This document shows, in pieces, positions 1-10,813 of a DNA stretch of 64,000 bases. Both the position numbers and the translations under genes were made by a program. This stretch comes from an uncultured Fidelibacterota bacterium (GTDB lineage Bacteria; Fidelibacterota; Marinisomatia; Marinisomatales; Marinisomataceae): assembly GCA_902525615.1 (NCBI GenBank), contig CABZHT010000001.1, positions 114,813-178,812 on the forward strand, given 5' to 3'. The notes under the pieces are model-generated. The model worked only from the letters and a program-made list of their open reading frames with translations, did no database searches and was not told where the DNA came from. The first letter of the stretch is position 1, and every line of letters begins with the position of its first letter.

Positions 1-1662
1 TCATTTGTTTCTTCTGAAATATCAAGATCTGATGGAAGAAATGGAGAAACACTTACTGATGATCAAAAAGAATTCATTAGAGCTATTGTTTGGGAAAGAA
101 TAATTAATGATCTCATTATCCAAGAACAAATTGAGGAAAATAAAATAACAGTAAGCGACAGTGAAGTACTTTTCCACCTTCAAAATAATCCTCCACCTTT
201 TCTTAAATCTAATGCAATGTTTCAATCTGAAGGCATATTCGATTTTGAAAAATATCTTGAAGCGGTTCTTACACCAATTTCAATTGATTGGAGGCCCATA
301 GAAAATTTTATGAAAGAAGTATATTTACCTAATTATAAACTTCAACAATATATTGTGAATTCTGCAAGTATCTCTTCTGAATCTGTGAAAAATGATTTTA
401 GAAAAAGATTTGTTGATTATGAATTAGAGATTCTTCACATAACAGATAAAGTTATTAACAATTCTAAATTTGACGAAAAAATATCAAGTAAAATTAACGA
501 ATCTGTTGTCCAAAAGTTTTATTCTGATAATTTGGAAAATTACAAACAGCAAGAAAAGAGGTTTTTGAGGTTTGTTAAATGGCCCATTTTATCTACCCAA
601 AATGATTCATTGAGAACTAAGCTTGAAGCTGAAGATATAGTTTTTAGATTAAAAAATGGTGCAGATTTTGCATCCTTGGCAAATAGTTTTTCGGAAGATC
701 CTGGAAATTTCATTGATCCAAGTAACCCTAGCGGTGGCAGATTAGGTTGGTTTTCAGATGAACAAATGAATCCAGAATTTAGTAGAGCTGCATTTTCAGC
801 AGAGGTTGGAGATATTGTTGGCCCTATTCTTACAGAATTTGGTTATCACATAATAAAAATAAATGACAAAAATAATAAAGATGAAAAGAATCAAGTAAAT
901 GCTTCTCACATTTTATTGACTATAAAACCTGGTGACACCACTAAAGAATTAATTTATAATGATGCAAGATTATTTTCTTTAGATGCAATTGAAAATGGTT
1001 TTGAAAATCAGGCTAATATTGAAAATCTCGAAATTTTTAGTTCTAACGAAATAGTCAAAGAGTCGGTTTTCATAAATGAAAATGATGGACCTGTAAGAAG
1101 CGCTGTGAATTTTGCATTTAAAAATGAAGTTGGTGCGATATCAGACGCTTTTGATAATGATGATTTTATCTTTGTTTTCTACCTTGATTCTATTTTAGAT
1201 GAATCGTATTTACAGTTTGATGATGTAAAATTGGAAATTGAAAGTAAATTAAAAACTAAATTTAAAAATGAAGAAATCAAAAGTATCGCCAAATTACTTG
1301 AAATTAATTCAGAATCAGACTTAGCTGATATTGCAAGAGAAAATCAATCATTTGAGTATATAAAGAGCACAAAATCGAAATTAAATGGCAGTTTTCTGTC
1401 AATTGGAAAAAGTAATTTTGTTGTTGGCGCATTATTAGAATCAAACATTGGTGAATTAGTTGGTCCTATTCCAACAATCAGAGGTCAAGCATTTATAAAA
1501 ATTTTAAATATTGATGAAATAAACCAAAAAGATTTTGATGAAATGAGTGACTCAATCAAATTTAGTTTATTAATTAATAGACAAAACTTAATTTGGGATA
1601 ATTGGTTATTAGCGCTAAGAAAAAATTCAGATATTAAAGATTATAGATACGATTTTTATTAA
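1..1662 (+). CDS. Peptidylprolyl isomerase, SurA/PpiC (parvulin) type, 5' truncated by window edge
   Basis: Frame 1 is open from base 1 (SFVSSEISRSDGRNGETLTDDQKEFIRAIVWERIIND...) into the 217..1662 ORF; parvulin-like segment ADFASLANSFSEDPGN...GGRLGWFSDEQMNPEFSRAAFSAEVGDIVGPILTEFGYHIIKI. Confidence 0.85.
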   Translation, partial: SFVSSEISRSDGRNGETLTDDQKEFIRAIVWERIINDLIIQEQIEENKITVSDSEVLFHLQNNPPPFLKSNAMFQSEGIFDFEKYLEAVLTPISIDWRPIENFMKEVYLPNYKLQQYIVNSASISSESVKNDFRKRFVDYELEILHITDKVINNSKFDEKISSKINESVVQKFYSDNLENYKQQEKRFLRFVKWPILSTQNDSLRTKLEAEDIVFRLKNGADFASLANSFSEDPGNFIDPSNPSGGRLGWFSDEQMNPEFSRAAFSAEVGDIVGPILTEFGYHIIKINDKNNKDEKNQVNASHILLTIKPGDTTKELIYNDARLFSLDAIENGFENQANIENLEIFSSNEIVKESVFINENDGPVRSAVNFAFKNEVGAISDAFDNDDFIFVFYLDSILDESYLQFDDVKLEIESKLKTKFKNEEIKSIAKLLEINSESDLADIARENQSFEYIKSTKSKLNGSFLSIGKSNFVVGALLESNIGELVGPIPTIRGQAFIKILNIDEINQKDFDEMSDSIKFSLLINRQNLIWDNWLLALRKNSDIKDYRYDFY

Positions 1663-2603
1663 TCTTCTCTAAAAACACCAAGCTTATCATATCTTAAAAC
1701 TCTTGATTCTAAAAAATCACTACTCAAGTTATTTTGCAATTCTTTTATTTCACTTAAAATTGTTTCCTTAAGAATATCTGCAGTAGCATCAAAATGTCTA
1801 TGTGCACCTCCAGAAGGCTCGTAAACAATCATATTACAAATATTATGTTCCATCAAATCTTTAGGGGTAAGTTTTAAGGATTTAGCAGCTTCTGGTGCTT
1901 TTGAAGAATCTTTCCATAAAATAGATGCACAACCCTCGGGACTGATAACAGAAAACCAAGTATTCTCAAGCATAATCATCTTATCGCAAAGTCCAATGCC
2001 TAATGCGCCACCGCTAGCTCCTTCTCCAATCACAATTGATAAAATTTGAGTTGTAATTGAAGCCATTTCAAAAAGATTATTTGCTATAGCATACCCTTGT
2101 CCCCTTTCTTCGGCTCCAATACCTGGGTCAGCTCCAGGGGTGTCAATCAATGTAATTATAGGCAATTTAAATTTCTCAGCTAACTTCATCACTCTTAATG
2201 CTTTTCTATAACCTTCAGGTTTCATCATTCCAAAATTTCTAAAAATATTATCTTTAGTGTTTCTTCCTTTTTGTTGACCAATAATAGCAACCTTTACTTC
2301 GTCGATGATTCCAATTCCTGCAACAACTGCGTTGTCATCTGAAAAAGCTTTATCTCCATGCAATTCTATGAAATTATCACACCAGGCATTGATGTAATCA
2401 AGGGTATAAGGCCTATTTGGATGTCTAGCTAGTTGGACAGTCTCCCAAGGAGATAAATCTGAAAAAATTTCTTTTTCCAAATTTTCCCTTTGAATAATTA
2501 AATCTTTTAATTGTTTTAAATCAGATTCGGATGTTGACAATTTTTCAATTTCAAAATCTAAATCTTTTAACGATTTTTCAAATGGTAAATAATATCTTTT
2601 CAT
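1659..2603 (-). CDS. accA: Acetyl-CoA carboxylase carboxyltransferase subunit alpha
   Basis: ARHPNRPYTLDYI, GRNTKDNIFRNFGMMKPEGYRKALR, TPGADPGIGAEERGQ, GEGASGGALGIG; likely start MKRYYLPF, 4-nt overlap with upstream gene. Confidence 0.95.
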   Translation of the reverse strand: MKRYYLPFEKSLKDLDFEIEKLSTSESDLKQLKDLIIQRENLEKEIFSDLSPWETVQLARHPNRPYTLDYINAWCDNFIELHGDKAFSDDNAVVAGIGIIDEVKVAIIGQQKGRNTKDNIFRNFGMMKPEGYRKALRVMKLAEKFKLPIITLIDTPGADPGIGAEERGQGYAIANNLFEMASITTQILSIVIGEGASGGALGIGLCDKMIMLENTWFSVISPEGCASILWKDSSKAPEAAKSLKLTPKDLMEHNICNMIVYEPSGGAHRHFDATADILKETILSEIKELQNNLSSDFLESRVLRYDKLGVFRED

Positions 2604-3310
2604 TTTTTTAACCTTAGCAATCTCCATAAACCAAACAACCAAACTTTAAATACAGCCTCTATCATTACAACCTTACTCATTTTTGATTCTCCAACAGTTC
2701 TATCAGTAAAAACTATAGGATGCTCAATCAACTTACAACCTTTTTGAAATGCTCTAAAAGAAGTCTCAATTTGAAAACAATATCCCTGAGAAGAACATTC
2801 CTGAAAATTAATTCTATGTAAAGTATCTTTTGTCCAACCCTTGAATCCAGCTGTCAAGTCTTTAACAGGAGTACCTGTAATTATTCTTGCATAAATATTA
2901 GCAAAATAACTGATGTACAACCTTCTGATAGGCCAATTAATTACTCTTAAACCTCCTTCATACCTACTACCAATTACTAGGTCATTACTTTCCAATAAAT
3001 TCAACATAGGATTAATTTCTTTTGGATCATGAGATAAGTCTGCATCCATTTGAATTATTTTTTGATAGTTATTTTTTAAAGACCATGAAAAGCCTTCAAC
3101 ATATGCTGAGCCTAAACCTTTTTTTGATTCACGCTCAATTATGAAAATTTTTTCATTATTTAAATCTTTAACAATTTTTGCAGTACCATCAGGAGAATTA
3201 TCGTCAATGATAAGAATATTTAAGTCGTCTCTTTGGGCTAAAACTAAATTGATAGTTTTAACAATATTTTTTGATTCATTGTACGTTGGCAGGATAACTA
3301 AGTTTTTCAT
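2600..3310 (-). CDS. Polyprenol monophosphomannose synthase-like GT2 glycosyltransferase
   Basis: LVILPTYNESKNI, IIDDNSPDGTA, QMDADLSHDP, LVIGSRYEGG: Dpm1-like. Confidence 0.9.
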   Translation of the reverse strand: MKNLVILPTYNESKNIVKTINLVLAQRDDLNILIIDDNSPDGTAKIVKDLNNEKIFIIERESKKGLGSAYVEGFSWSLKNNYQKIIQMDADLSHDPKEINPMLNLLESNDLVIGSRYEGGLRVINWPIRRLYISYFANIYARIITGTPVKDLTAGFKGWTKDTLHRINFQECSSQGYCFQIETSFRAFQKGCKLIEHPIVFTDRTVGESKMSKVVMIEAVFKVWLFGLWRLLRLKK

Positions 3311-4300
3311 CTAATTGATATCTATTGTTTTAGCAATCATTTCCATTTGGCGCATATAGAATGCTTTTTTCCCTCCAGGATTAAAAACTATATAACTTAT
3401 ATAAAAGGTTCTATCATTTTCATAATCATAAAAGATATATCCTTGAAAAGGACCGCCTTTAGCATCATCAATTGATTCCCATAAACCAAAAATTCTATAA
3501 GCTGATTCATCATTGAAATCATCAAATTCAATATTCAAATAATCTTGATTATATCTAACAGAACTAAAATACTCTTGAGGAAAGTCTGAAAGATATTCTA
3601 AAGCATCTTCCTTGCTAAAATGATTTCCATTTCTCCAATGAACAGCAATCCATCTAAATGGAAGTTCTTGTCCAATCCAAAAAAATGATTTATCACTATC
3701 ATTTCTTATCAATTCCCATCCCCATGGAATTTTCATTGTCCAATCATATGAGCTATATATTTCAGACTCTAATTCTTCCTGTCTTTCATTTTCTAAAAAA
3801 TATTGAGCTTGTTTTTTGAAAAAATTTTCATCGAATTGCTGTTTTATAAAAGTGCTATTCTGAAGCAGGTAATCGTTTATCTGCTCATAATCATTACCAC
3901 TTATAATCATAAATAATTGATTTTTAGCAAATTGATTTCTTGATAAAATTAAAGGAGTATCATTTAGTGTTTTTTTAAATGCGCTTTCTCCTAATAAATC
4001 TTTGGTTAGCTTAGTTGCAGGATTTAGCTCATAATCACCAATAGATGCAATTACAAGATTTGTTTGAGTTTTAAGTGCTGAAAAACTCTCTGGTTCAGCA
4101 AATTTAATATTATAGAATGATTCAGGAGATGGGGTTAAAAGAGTGTCATTGAAAACAATGTATAATAAAGAACTTATTTTTTCTCTATCTTCTTTTGCAG
4201 CAAGTACAACAATATCATCGTTTCCACCAATAGCATCTCGTTTATAGTCACAGGCTTGTGATGTAAATGAAAATATTAAAATAATTAATATTCTATGCAT
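3311..4300 (-). CDS. DUF4837-family lipoprotein
   Basis: Lipobox-like start MHRILIILIFSFTSQAC; body resembles DUF4837 proteins of the FCB group. Confidence 0.65.
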   Translation of the reverse strand: MHRILIILIFSFTSQACDYKRDAIGGNDDIVVLAAKEDREKISSLLYIVFNDTLLTPSPESFYNIKFAEPESFSALKTQTNLVIASIGDYELNPATKLTKDLLGESAFKKTLNDTPLILSRNQFAKNQLFMIISGNDYEQINDYLLQNSTFIKQQFDENFFKKQAQYFLENERQEELESEIYSSYDWTMKIPWGWELIRNDSDKSFFWIGQELPFRWIAVHWRNGNHFSKEDALEYLSDFPQEYFSSVRYNQDYLNIEFDDFNDESAYRIFGLWESIDDAKGGPFQGYIFYDYENDRTFYISYIVFNPGGKKAFYMRQMEMIAKTIDIN

Positions 4301-5015
4301 CTCTAATCCTTTGAAACTCATAGATAACAACTAAAATAATTGATAATAGCAAAAAGGCTATCATTGGCTCCCAAGTAATAAAAGGATATCTAACAAATCT
4401 ATCGCTTGCAGTTGGTGGTGGCTGAACCACAGAATCTTGGGTGCTTATATTTGCAGCATATTCAATTGACGTATTTCCATGTGGATTATAATAACTTAAA
4501 TTAATCTCTGATGATGATTCTGAAAAATTATTAATAATTCCCTGGAAAAATGTTAGACCATTTTGATCTCTAACTCTTTCAAGAGAAAAACCTTCAGCGT
4601 TAACCGTAAAATCTTCTGAAGCAAAAGGTATTTGAACCCCAAGAATAAAAGTTTTAATTATTTGGTTAGACTCAAAATCATATGAAAATCTTCTTGGGCC
4701 CGGATCTTTGATAAATCTATCTAGAAATAAATAAATAGTGTGATTTCCATCCTGATTGATAGCTTGCAAAGAATTTTCATTTGTTTTCAAAATTTGTTCA
4801 AATTCTAACCCTTCTCCTGAAACTGTATAAAGCACAGAATCTATATCTGAAGATACAGGGAATTCTATCTCATCATTTCCAAATTTATCGAACTTATATT
4901 CTATTGCTACCCCAGGATAAGAGAATTCAGGATAAATTGTTACTGACAACGTATCAATAGTTGTTTGAGCAAAAATTTGGCTTATCACCATTAAATAAAA
5001 ACATATTTTTTTCAT
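4293..5015 (-). CDS. Exported hypothetical protein with C-terminal TM anchor
   Basis: Signal peptide MKKICFYLMVISQIFAQ; C-terminal MIAFLLLSIILVVIYEFQ. Confidence 0.6.
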   Translation of the reverse strand: MKKICFYLMVISQIFAQTTIDTLSVTIYPEFSYPGVAIEYKFDKFGNDEIEFPVSSDIDSVLYTVSGEGLEFEQILKTNENSLQAINQDGNHTIYLFLDRFIKDPGPRRFSYDFESNQIIKTFILGVQIPFASEDFTVNAEGFSLERVRDQNGLTFFQGIINNFSESSSEINLSYYNPHGNTSIEYAANISTQDSVVQPPPTASDRFVRYPFITWEPMIAFLLLSIILVVIYEFQRIRDA

Positions 5016-5018
5016 AGG

Positions 5019-5714
5019 CTAAGTTAATTGAAAAATAACAAATAAATCATAAAATGCATGAGTTAAAGCAACAATGCCGAAACCACGATTTATGTATATT
5101 AACGATAAATAAACACCGGCAATAAATCTCAAAGCAAATGATAATGGAGTAAATGACTCAATTCCAATATAATGAAATGATGAAAACAGAATTGAACTAA
5201 AAATAATCGATAGAATTAGGGAAGAAGATTCATTGGTTTTGAAAATGAATGAAAATGATTTTGTTAAAATAAATAATAATAAAAAACGGAAAATAAGCTC
5301 TTCATACAACCCTGCACCAATAGATAAAATGATATTATTTATTACATTAGTTGTTAAACCTTGAATTAGATAGATATTTTGAAGAACTAACAATAAAACA
5401 CCTGCATAAAGCAAAGATTCTATAATCATGATTGAAATATATTTAATAGATATATCAAACGTTTTAAAATTTTTTCTTTGACTGAAAAGAACAAAAAAAA
5501 GTACAATTATAAAAATAGAACTAGCTACATAGTATCCATTCAATCCTAGCATTTTTATAAATTCTTCAACTAAAACATCTGCTCCATTTTTATAGAACAC
5601 TATATCTGCTTGTAACAAAAAGAAAATCCCGATTTCATAAATTATAAAGAGAGGTAAAGTGACAAGTAAACTATAAAATAAAGATTTAGATTTAAAAAAA
5701 TATTCAGAAAACAT
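5019..5714 (-). CDS. CPBP-family intramembrane metalloprotease
   Basis: GAGLYEELIFRFLLL (EExxxR), SSFHYIG, ALTHAFYD motifs; start taken at MFSEYFF just after lepA. Confidence 0.8.
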   Translation of the reverse strand: MFSEYFFKSKSLFYSLLVTLPLFIIYEIGIFFLLQADIVFYKNGADVLVEEFIKMLGLNGYYVASSIFIIVLFFVLFSQRKNFKTFDISIKYISIMIIESLLYAGVLLLVLQNIYLIQGLTTNVINNIILSIGAGLYEELIFRFLLLFILTKSFSFIFKTNESSSLILSIIFSSILFSSFHYIGIESFTPLSFALRFIAGVYLSLIYINRGFGIVALTHAFYDLFVIFQLT

Positions 5715-5715
5715 A

Positions 5716-7500
5716 CTATATTTTAAGAACTGCCAATAGGGCTTCCTGTGGAACTTCAACCCTTCCAATCATTCGCATTCTTTTTTTACCCTTTTTCTGC
5801 TTTTGAAGTAATTTATTTTTTCTAGTAACATCTCCACCGTAGAGTTTTTCAGTAACATTTTTTCTAAATGGAGCAATATTAGTTCTTGCAATAACCCTTG
5901 ATCCAATTGAAGCTTGAATAGGGATCTGAATTTGATGCCTTGGAATTAACTCCTTTAATTTCTGACATAAGGCTAAACCTCTATGGTAAGAGTCTTTCTT
6001 GGCACATATCATTGATAATGCATCAACGGGTTCTTTATTTATTAAAATATCCAGCTTATCGAGCTTGCTAGTTTGATATTCTTTAAATGTGTAGTCAAAT
6101 GAAGCGTAACCTTTTGAGCCTGATTTCATTTTATCATAGAAATCAAAAAGAATTTCACCTAAAGGTAGTTCATATATAAGTTGCACTTTTGATTTAGATA
6201 AATATTGAGTGGATTTGTATTTCCCTCTTTTCTCTTCACATATCTTCATTACATTGCCTATATAATCAACAGGAGTAAGAATTTCTGCTGTAACAATAGG
6301 CTCCATTAAACTTTCAAGGAATTTTGGCTCAGGTAATAAAGCAGGACGTTGAACCTCAACTTGAGAACCGTCTTTTAGATTAGCCAGATATTTTACATTT
6401 GGACTGGTGGTAACAATTGAAAGGTCAAATTCCCTTTCTAATCTTTCTTGAATGATTTCCATATGAAGCAACCCAAGGAATCCACATCTATAACCAAAAC
6501 CAAGCGCATCACTTACCTCTGGTTCAAAAGATAGCGAAGCATCATTTAGCTTAAGTTTTTCAAGTGCAGTTCGTAAATCGTCATAATCTCCAGCATCCGA
6601 TGGAAAAAGACCTGAAAAAACCATAGGTTTTATCTTTTGAAATCCAGGTAAAGGGTTTTTACAAGGCTTGTTAAAATTTGTAACTGTGTCTCCAGCTAAA
6701 ACATGTTCAATATCTCTGACATTCGCTATTATATATCCTACTTCTCCAGCTTTAATGGAATCTGCTTTTTTTCTTTCAATAACAAAGTGACCTACTTCAT
6801 CTACATCATAATGTGTATTATGCGCAAAAAACTTAATTCTACTACCTTTTTTCAATGAACCTTCGTATACCCTTACATAAGCAACAACTCCTCGATATCT
6901 ATCATATATTGAGTCAAAAATTAAACCTTTAAATTCTTCATTTTTTGGTTCGTCTGGAGGAGGAATTTTATCAATGATTGTAGTTAAAATATCTTCAATT
7001 CCTTCTCCTGTTTTAGCGCTTGCTAGTAAAATATCATCCTTTGAACAACCAACTAATTCAATAATTTGAGATGTAACATTTTCTATATCGGCATTAGGTA
7101 AATCAACTTTATTTATAACAGGTATAATTTCTAAATCATTATCAATAGCTAGTAAATAATTTGTGACAGTTTGAGCTTCTATTCCTTGAGCTGCATCTAC
7201 AATTAACAATGCACCTTCACTCGCAGATAGTGTTCTTGAAACTTCATAAGTAAAATCAACATGACCAGGCGTATCAATTAAATTTAAAATATGTCCATTA
7301 TAATCAATTCGAATCGAATGACTTTTAATAGTAATACCTCTTTCTCTTTCCAGTTCCATATTATCTAAAACTTGATCTTGCATCTTCTTCTTTGAAATGG
7401 TTCCAGTATACTCAAGAAGTCTGTCAGCAAGGGTGGACTTACCGTGATCTATATGTGCAATAATGCAGAAATTTCTTATAGGTTTTGTCGTACTACTCAT
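5716..7500 (-). CDS. lepA: Elongation factor 4 (LepA)
   Basis: IAHIDHGKSTLADRLLE, DTPGHVDF, GLLHMEIIQERLEREF, KKMRMIGRVEVPQEA-like C-terminus. Confidence 0.97.
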   Translation of the reverse strand: MSSTTKPIRNFCIIAHIDHGKSTLADRLLEYTGTISKKKMQDQVLDNMELERERGITIKSHSIRIDYNGHILNLIDTPGHVDFTYEVSRTLSASEGALLIVDAAQGIEAQTVTNYLLAIDNDLEIIPVINKVDLPNADIENVTSQIIELVGCSKDDILLASAKTGEGIEDILTTIIDKIPPPDEPKNEEFKGLIFDSIYDRYRGVVAYVRVYEGSLKKGSRIKFFAHNTHYDVDEVGHFVIERKKADSIKAGEVGYIIANVRDIEHVLAGDTVTNFNKPCKNPLPGFQKIKPMVFSGLFPSDAGDYDDLRTALEKLKLNDASLSFEPEVSDALGFGYRCGFLGLLHMEIIQERLEREFDLSIVTTSPNVKYLANLKDGSQVEVQRPALLPEPKFLESLMEPIVTAEILTPVDYIGNVMKICEEKRGKYKSTQYLSKSKVQLIYELPLGEILFDFYDKMKSGSKGYASFDYTFKEYQTSKLDKLDILINKEPVDALSMICAKKDSYHRGLALCQKLKELIPRHQIQIPIQASIGSRVIARTNIAPFRKNVTEKLYGGDVTRKNKLLQKQKKGKKRMRMIGRVEVPQEALLAVLKI

Positions 7501-9076
7501 GAAAATGATTTACAATTGGAATTCTTCTTCCAATACCGAAAGCTTTTTTACTTACTCTAAGAACGGGAGCAGCTTGTCTTCTTTTATGTTCATTAATATT
7601 TATCTTCTTTTTTAGACTTAAATATTGTTCATTTTGCTCATTTCCATCTCCGAAAACAATTTTATCTACAATTGGACTAATTAAATCATAATCAAATGGA
7701 TCAACCTGATTGGGAGCAAGCTCTGCTGATGGTTCTTTATCTATAATATTTTTAGGAATAGTTTCATTATCTTGATTAATCCACTTTGAAAGCTGATATA
7801 CTTCGGTTTTATTTAAATCTCCAATAGCTGATAACCCTCCACTCATATCTCCGTATAAAGTACAATATCCAAGCGCCAATTCTGTTTTATTTCCTGTAGA
7901 TAAAACTAAAGAGCCAAACTTGTTTGAAAATGCCATTAAAATATTTCCTCTTATTCTTGATTGAATATTTTCTTCAGCTACATTTGGATTTGACCCATCA
8001 AAATGTACATTCATAACATCTAAATAAGCTTGAAATAAGCTATCAATGTCTACTGTTTTAAAATTTGTATCAAGATTTTCAGCTAATTGTTTCGCATCAC
8101 TTTTACTGTGATAACTTGAAAACCTTGAAGGCATTGAAATCAAAGATACATTTTCTGAACCAAGAGCATCTACAGCAAGACAAGCTACCAACGCTGAATC
8201 AATACCTCCACTTAGTCCAATAACAGCTTTTTCATGTCCTGTTTTAATGAAATAATCCTTTATTCCTAAAGATAATGCCTTAAATAACTGCTCATTCGGA
8301 GATATATTTTCAATTGATTCTTTTGTTTTGAGATCAGTTATTAGAATTTGTTCTTCAAAACCATTAGCAATATCAATTAATTCTGATTCGCTGTTAAAAA
8401 CCATCGAGAAACCATCAAAAATCAATTCATCTTGGCCACCAACAAGATTGCAATAAATAAATGGACAATTTGCATCCTTGTATTTGTTTTGAATTAATTT
8501 CATCCTGTCATTTTTTCTATCTTTTGCAAATGGAGAAGCTGAAATATTAATAATCAAATCAGGGCTATTTTCAATAATCTCTCCTGATATTTTTCGTTCA
8601 TATTCATCTTCCCATAAATCTTCACAAATTTGTAACGCAATTTTGTAATCAGAATTATTTACTTTTAAATCAAATATTCCAACTGAATCACCGCTATGAA
8701 AATATCTTCTTTCATCAAATACATCATAATTTGGTAAATGAATTTTGTGATATTTATAAACTATTTCTCCATCTTGGCACACAGCAGCTGCATTGAATTT
8801 TTTATTATCCTCAAAATCAGTATAACCCAAAATACATGGAATAGTTATTAATTTAGCAAGCTTATTCAAGCAGGAAATATTTTGACTAATAAATTCTTTA
8901 TTATTGAGTAAATCTTGAGGTGGATAACCTGTTATAGACATTTCTGGAAAGACCACTAAGTCTGCACCTTTTTCTACTGCGTATTTATAGTTTTTAGAAA
9001 TTATATCAATATTTTTTTGAAAATTTCCTAATGTAGGGTTTATTTGACAAACTGCAACATTTAATGCTTTAGACAC
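7493..9076 (-). CDS. nadE: Glutamine-dependent NAD+ synthetase
   Basis: N-terminal nitrilase-type domain (VFPEMSITGYPPQDL) plus synthetase GLSGGIDSALVACLAVDALG; GTG start with GAGG upstream. Confidence 0.95.
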   Translation of the reverse strand: MSKALNVAVCQINPTLGNFQKNIDIISKNYKYAVEKGADLVVFPEMSITGYPPQDLLNNKEFISQNISCLNKLAKLITIPCILGYTDFEDNKKFNAAAVCQDGEIVYKYHKIHLPNYDVFDERRYFHSGDSVGIFDLKVNNSDYKIALQICEDLWEDEYERKISGEIIENSPDLIINISASPFAKDRKNDRMKLIQNKYKDANCPFIYCNLVGGQDELIFDGFSMVFNSESELIDIANGFEEQILITDLKTKESIENISPNEQLFKALSLGIKDYFIKTGHEKAVIGLSGGIDSALVACLAVDALGSENVSLISMPSRFSSYHSKSDAKQLAENLDTNFKTVDIDSLFQAYLDVMNVHFDGSNPNVAEENIQSRIRGNILMAFSNKFGSLVLSTGNKTELALGYCTLYGDMSGGLSAIGDLNKTEVYQLSKWINQDNETIPKNIIDKEPSAELAPNQVDPFDYDLISPIVDKIVFGDGNEQNEQYLSLKKKININEHKRRQAAPVLRVSKKAFGIGRRIPIVNHFHE

Positions 9077-9519
9077 TTATCTACTTCCTCAATTAAAGAA
9101 TCTATAGTTTTAACTTGAATTGATTTTGGAATATCCCAACTATTATAAGCAATTAACTGCTTTTCTTGAGCTAATGTAAAGGCTATTTCACTAAGAGTTC
9201 CATAGGCTCCAGAAATTGCAACGCCTAAATCGCAATTATAACTAATTAAGGCATTTCTAGTTATATCCAATCCAGTTGAAATTGGAATACTGAGATATTC
9301 ATTTCCAGTTTTAAAATCTTTGTCTTTTAAAATTCCGATACATGTTCCACCACGAAGTGATACGCCTTTAGCAATAGCTTCCATTACACCTTCACCGCCA
9401 CCGCAGAAAACTAACCAATTTTTTTCGGCCATTCGTTTCCCAATTTCTACTGAATCGTTATAAATTTCTTCTGTAATAAACCTTCCTCCAAAAACAGCAA
9501 TTCTTCCATCAAATTTCAT
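9061..9519 (-). CDS. LOG/TIGR00725-family (lysine decarboxylase-like) protein
   Basis: WLVFCGGGEGVMEAIAKGVSLRGGTCIGIL, GAYGTLSEIAFTL. Confidence 0.8.
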   Translation of the reverse strand: MKFDGRIAVFGGRFITEEIYNDSVEIGKRMAEKNWLVFCGGGEGVMEAIAKGVSLRGGTCIGILKDKDFKTGNEYLSIPISTGLDITRNALISYNCDLGVAISGAYGTLSEIAFTLAQEKQLIAYNSWDIPKSIQVKTIDSLIEEVDKCLKH

Positions 9520-10808
9520 TATGGCTCCAATCTTCCCATTGTTCTTGGAAAAGGAATTGTTTGTCTTACATGATCTATTCCACATATCCATGAAACTGTT
9601 CTTTCAAGCCCCAATCCAAATCCAGAATGAGTAACTGAACCATATTTTCTTAAATCTAAATACCACTTAAATGCGCTTATAGGCAGTCCATGATTTTCTA
9701 TTCTCTCAACCAAAGTGTCGTGATCATCTTCTCTTTGTCCCCCACCAACTATTTCACCGTAACCTTCTGGAGCAATAACATCTACCCCTAAAGCAAGTTT
9801 GTCAGAATCATCTCTTTTCATATAAAAAGCTTTAGTTTCATGAGGCCAGCTATGTATCATCACAGGGCTATCAAACTTTGAGGCAATCAATTCTTCATCC
9901 GGTGCTCCAAAATCACTACCGTACTTAAATTTTTGACCATTATCATGTAAGAGCTTAACAGCTTCATCATAGGTTATTCGAGGAAATGGAGATTTTACTT
10001 TCTCGAGCAATGTAATATCTCTTTCCAAAATTTTTAACTCTTCTTTACAATTTTTAATACTTTGAGAAACGATATGAACAATAAATTCCTCAATCAAATC
10101 CATATTATCTTTTAAATCATAAAATGCCATCTCTGGTTCTACCATCCAAAATTCTGTTAAATGTTTTCTCGTTTTTGATTTTTCAGCCCTAAAACATGGA
10201 CCAAAACAATATGATTTTCCAAAGGCCATTGCCCCAGCTTCCTGATATAGCTGTCCACTTTGAGTTAAATAAGCTGATCTATTAAAATATTCAGTTTCAA
10301 ATAATGTAGTAGTGCCTTCAACAGCATTTCCAGTAAACATAGGTGAGTCTATTAACACAAAATCTCTTGTATCAAAAAAATCTCTAATTGATTTAATTAC
10401 ATTTTGACGAACTTTCATTATAGCGTACTGTTTCTTTGATCGTAACCAAAGATGTCTATTATCCATTAAAAAGCTTACTCCGTGCTCTTTCAAAGCAATC
10501 GGATATTCTTCAGCAATATGAATTACATCCATATCTTTTACGAGAATCTCAACTCCCAAATCAGAACGAGAATCCTCTTGAACAATTCCTGTCACAGTAA
10601 CAGATGATTCTTGAGTAAGAGCGGATTCAAGTTCAAAAACATCAGTTGAAACATCATTGCTTGTAACAACGCATTGGACAAAACCTGTACCGTCTCTAAC
10701 GATTGCAAACCAAATTTTTCCAACGGATCTGAGATTGTAAATCCATCCATTTAGCTGAACTTCTTTTCCTATAAAATCTTTTAATTTATTTATTGATATA
10801 TTTTTCAT
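9519..10808 (-). CDS. asnS: Asparaginyl-tRNA synthetase
   Basis: Class II motifs: LTQSGQLYQEAGAMAFGKSYCFGPCFRAEKSKTRKHLTEFWMVEPE, GFGLGLERTVSWI...RTMGRLEP. Confidence 0.95.
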   Translation of the reverse strand: MKNISINKLKDFIGKEVQLNGWIYNLRSVGKIWFAIVRDGTGFVQCVVTSNDVSTDVFELESALTQESSVTVTGIVQEDSRSDLGVEILVKDMDVIHIAEEYPIALKEHGVSFLMDNRHLWLRSKKQYAIMKVRQNVIKSIRDFFDTRDFVLIDSPMFTGNAVEGTTTLFETEYFNRSAYLTQSGQLYQEAGAMAFGKSYCFGPCFRAEKSKTRKHLTEFWMVEPEMAFYDLKDNMDLIEEFIVHIVSQSIKNCKEELKILERDITLLEKVKSPFPRITYDEAVKLLHDNGQKFKYGSDFGAPDEELIASKFDSPVMIHSWPHETKAFYMKRDDSDKLALGVDVIAPEGYGEIVGGGQREDDHDTLVERIENHGLPISAFKWYLDLRKYGSVTHSGFGLGLERTVSWICGIDHVRQTIPFPRTMGRLEP

Positions 10809-10813
10809 TTTCT

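Noticed and set aside
22-225. 67-aa minus-strand ORF at window start
   Set aside because: Antisense to the SurA/PpiC-like frame, which is open from base 1 and continues into 217..1662.
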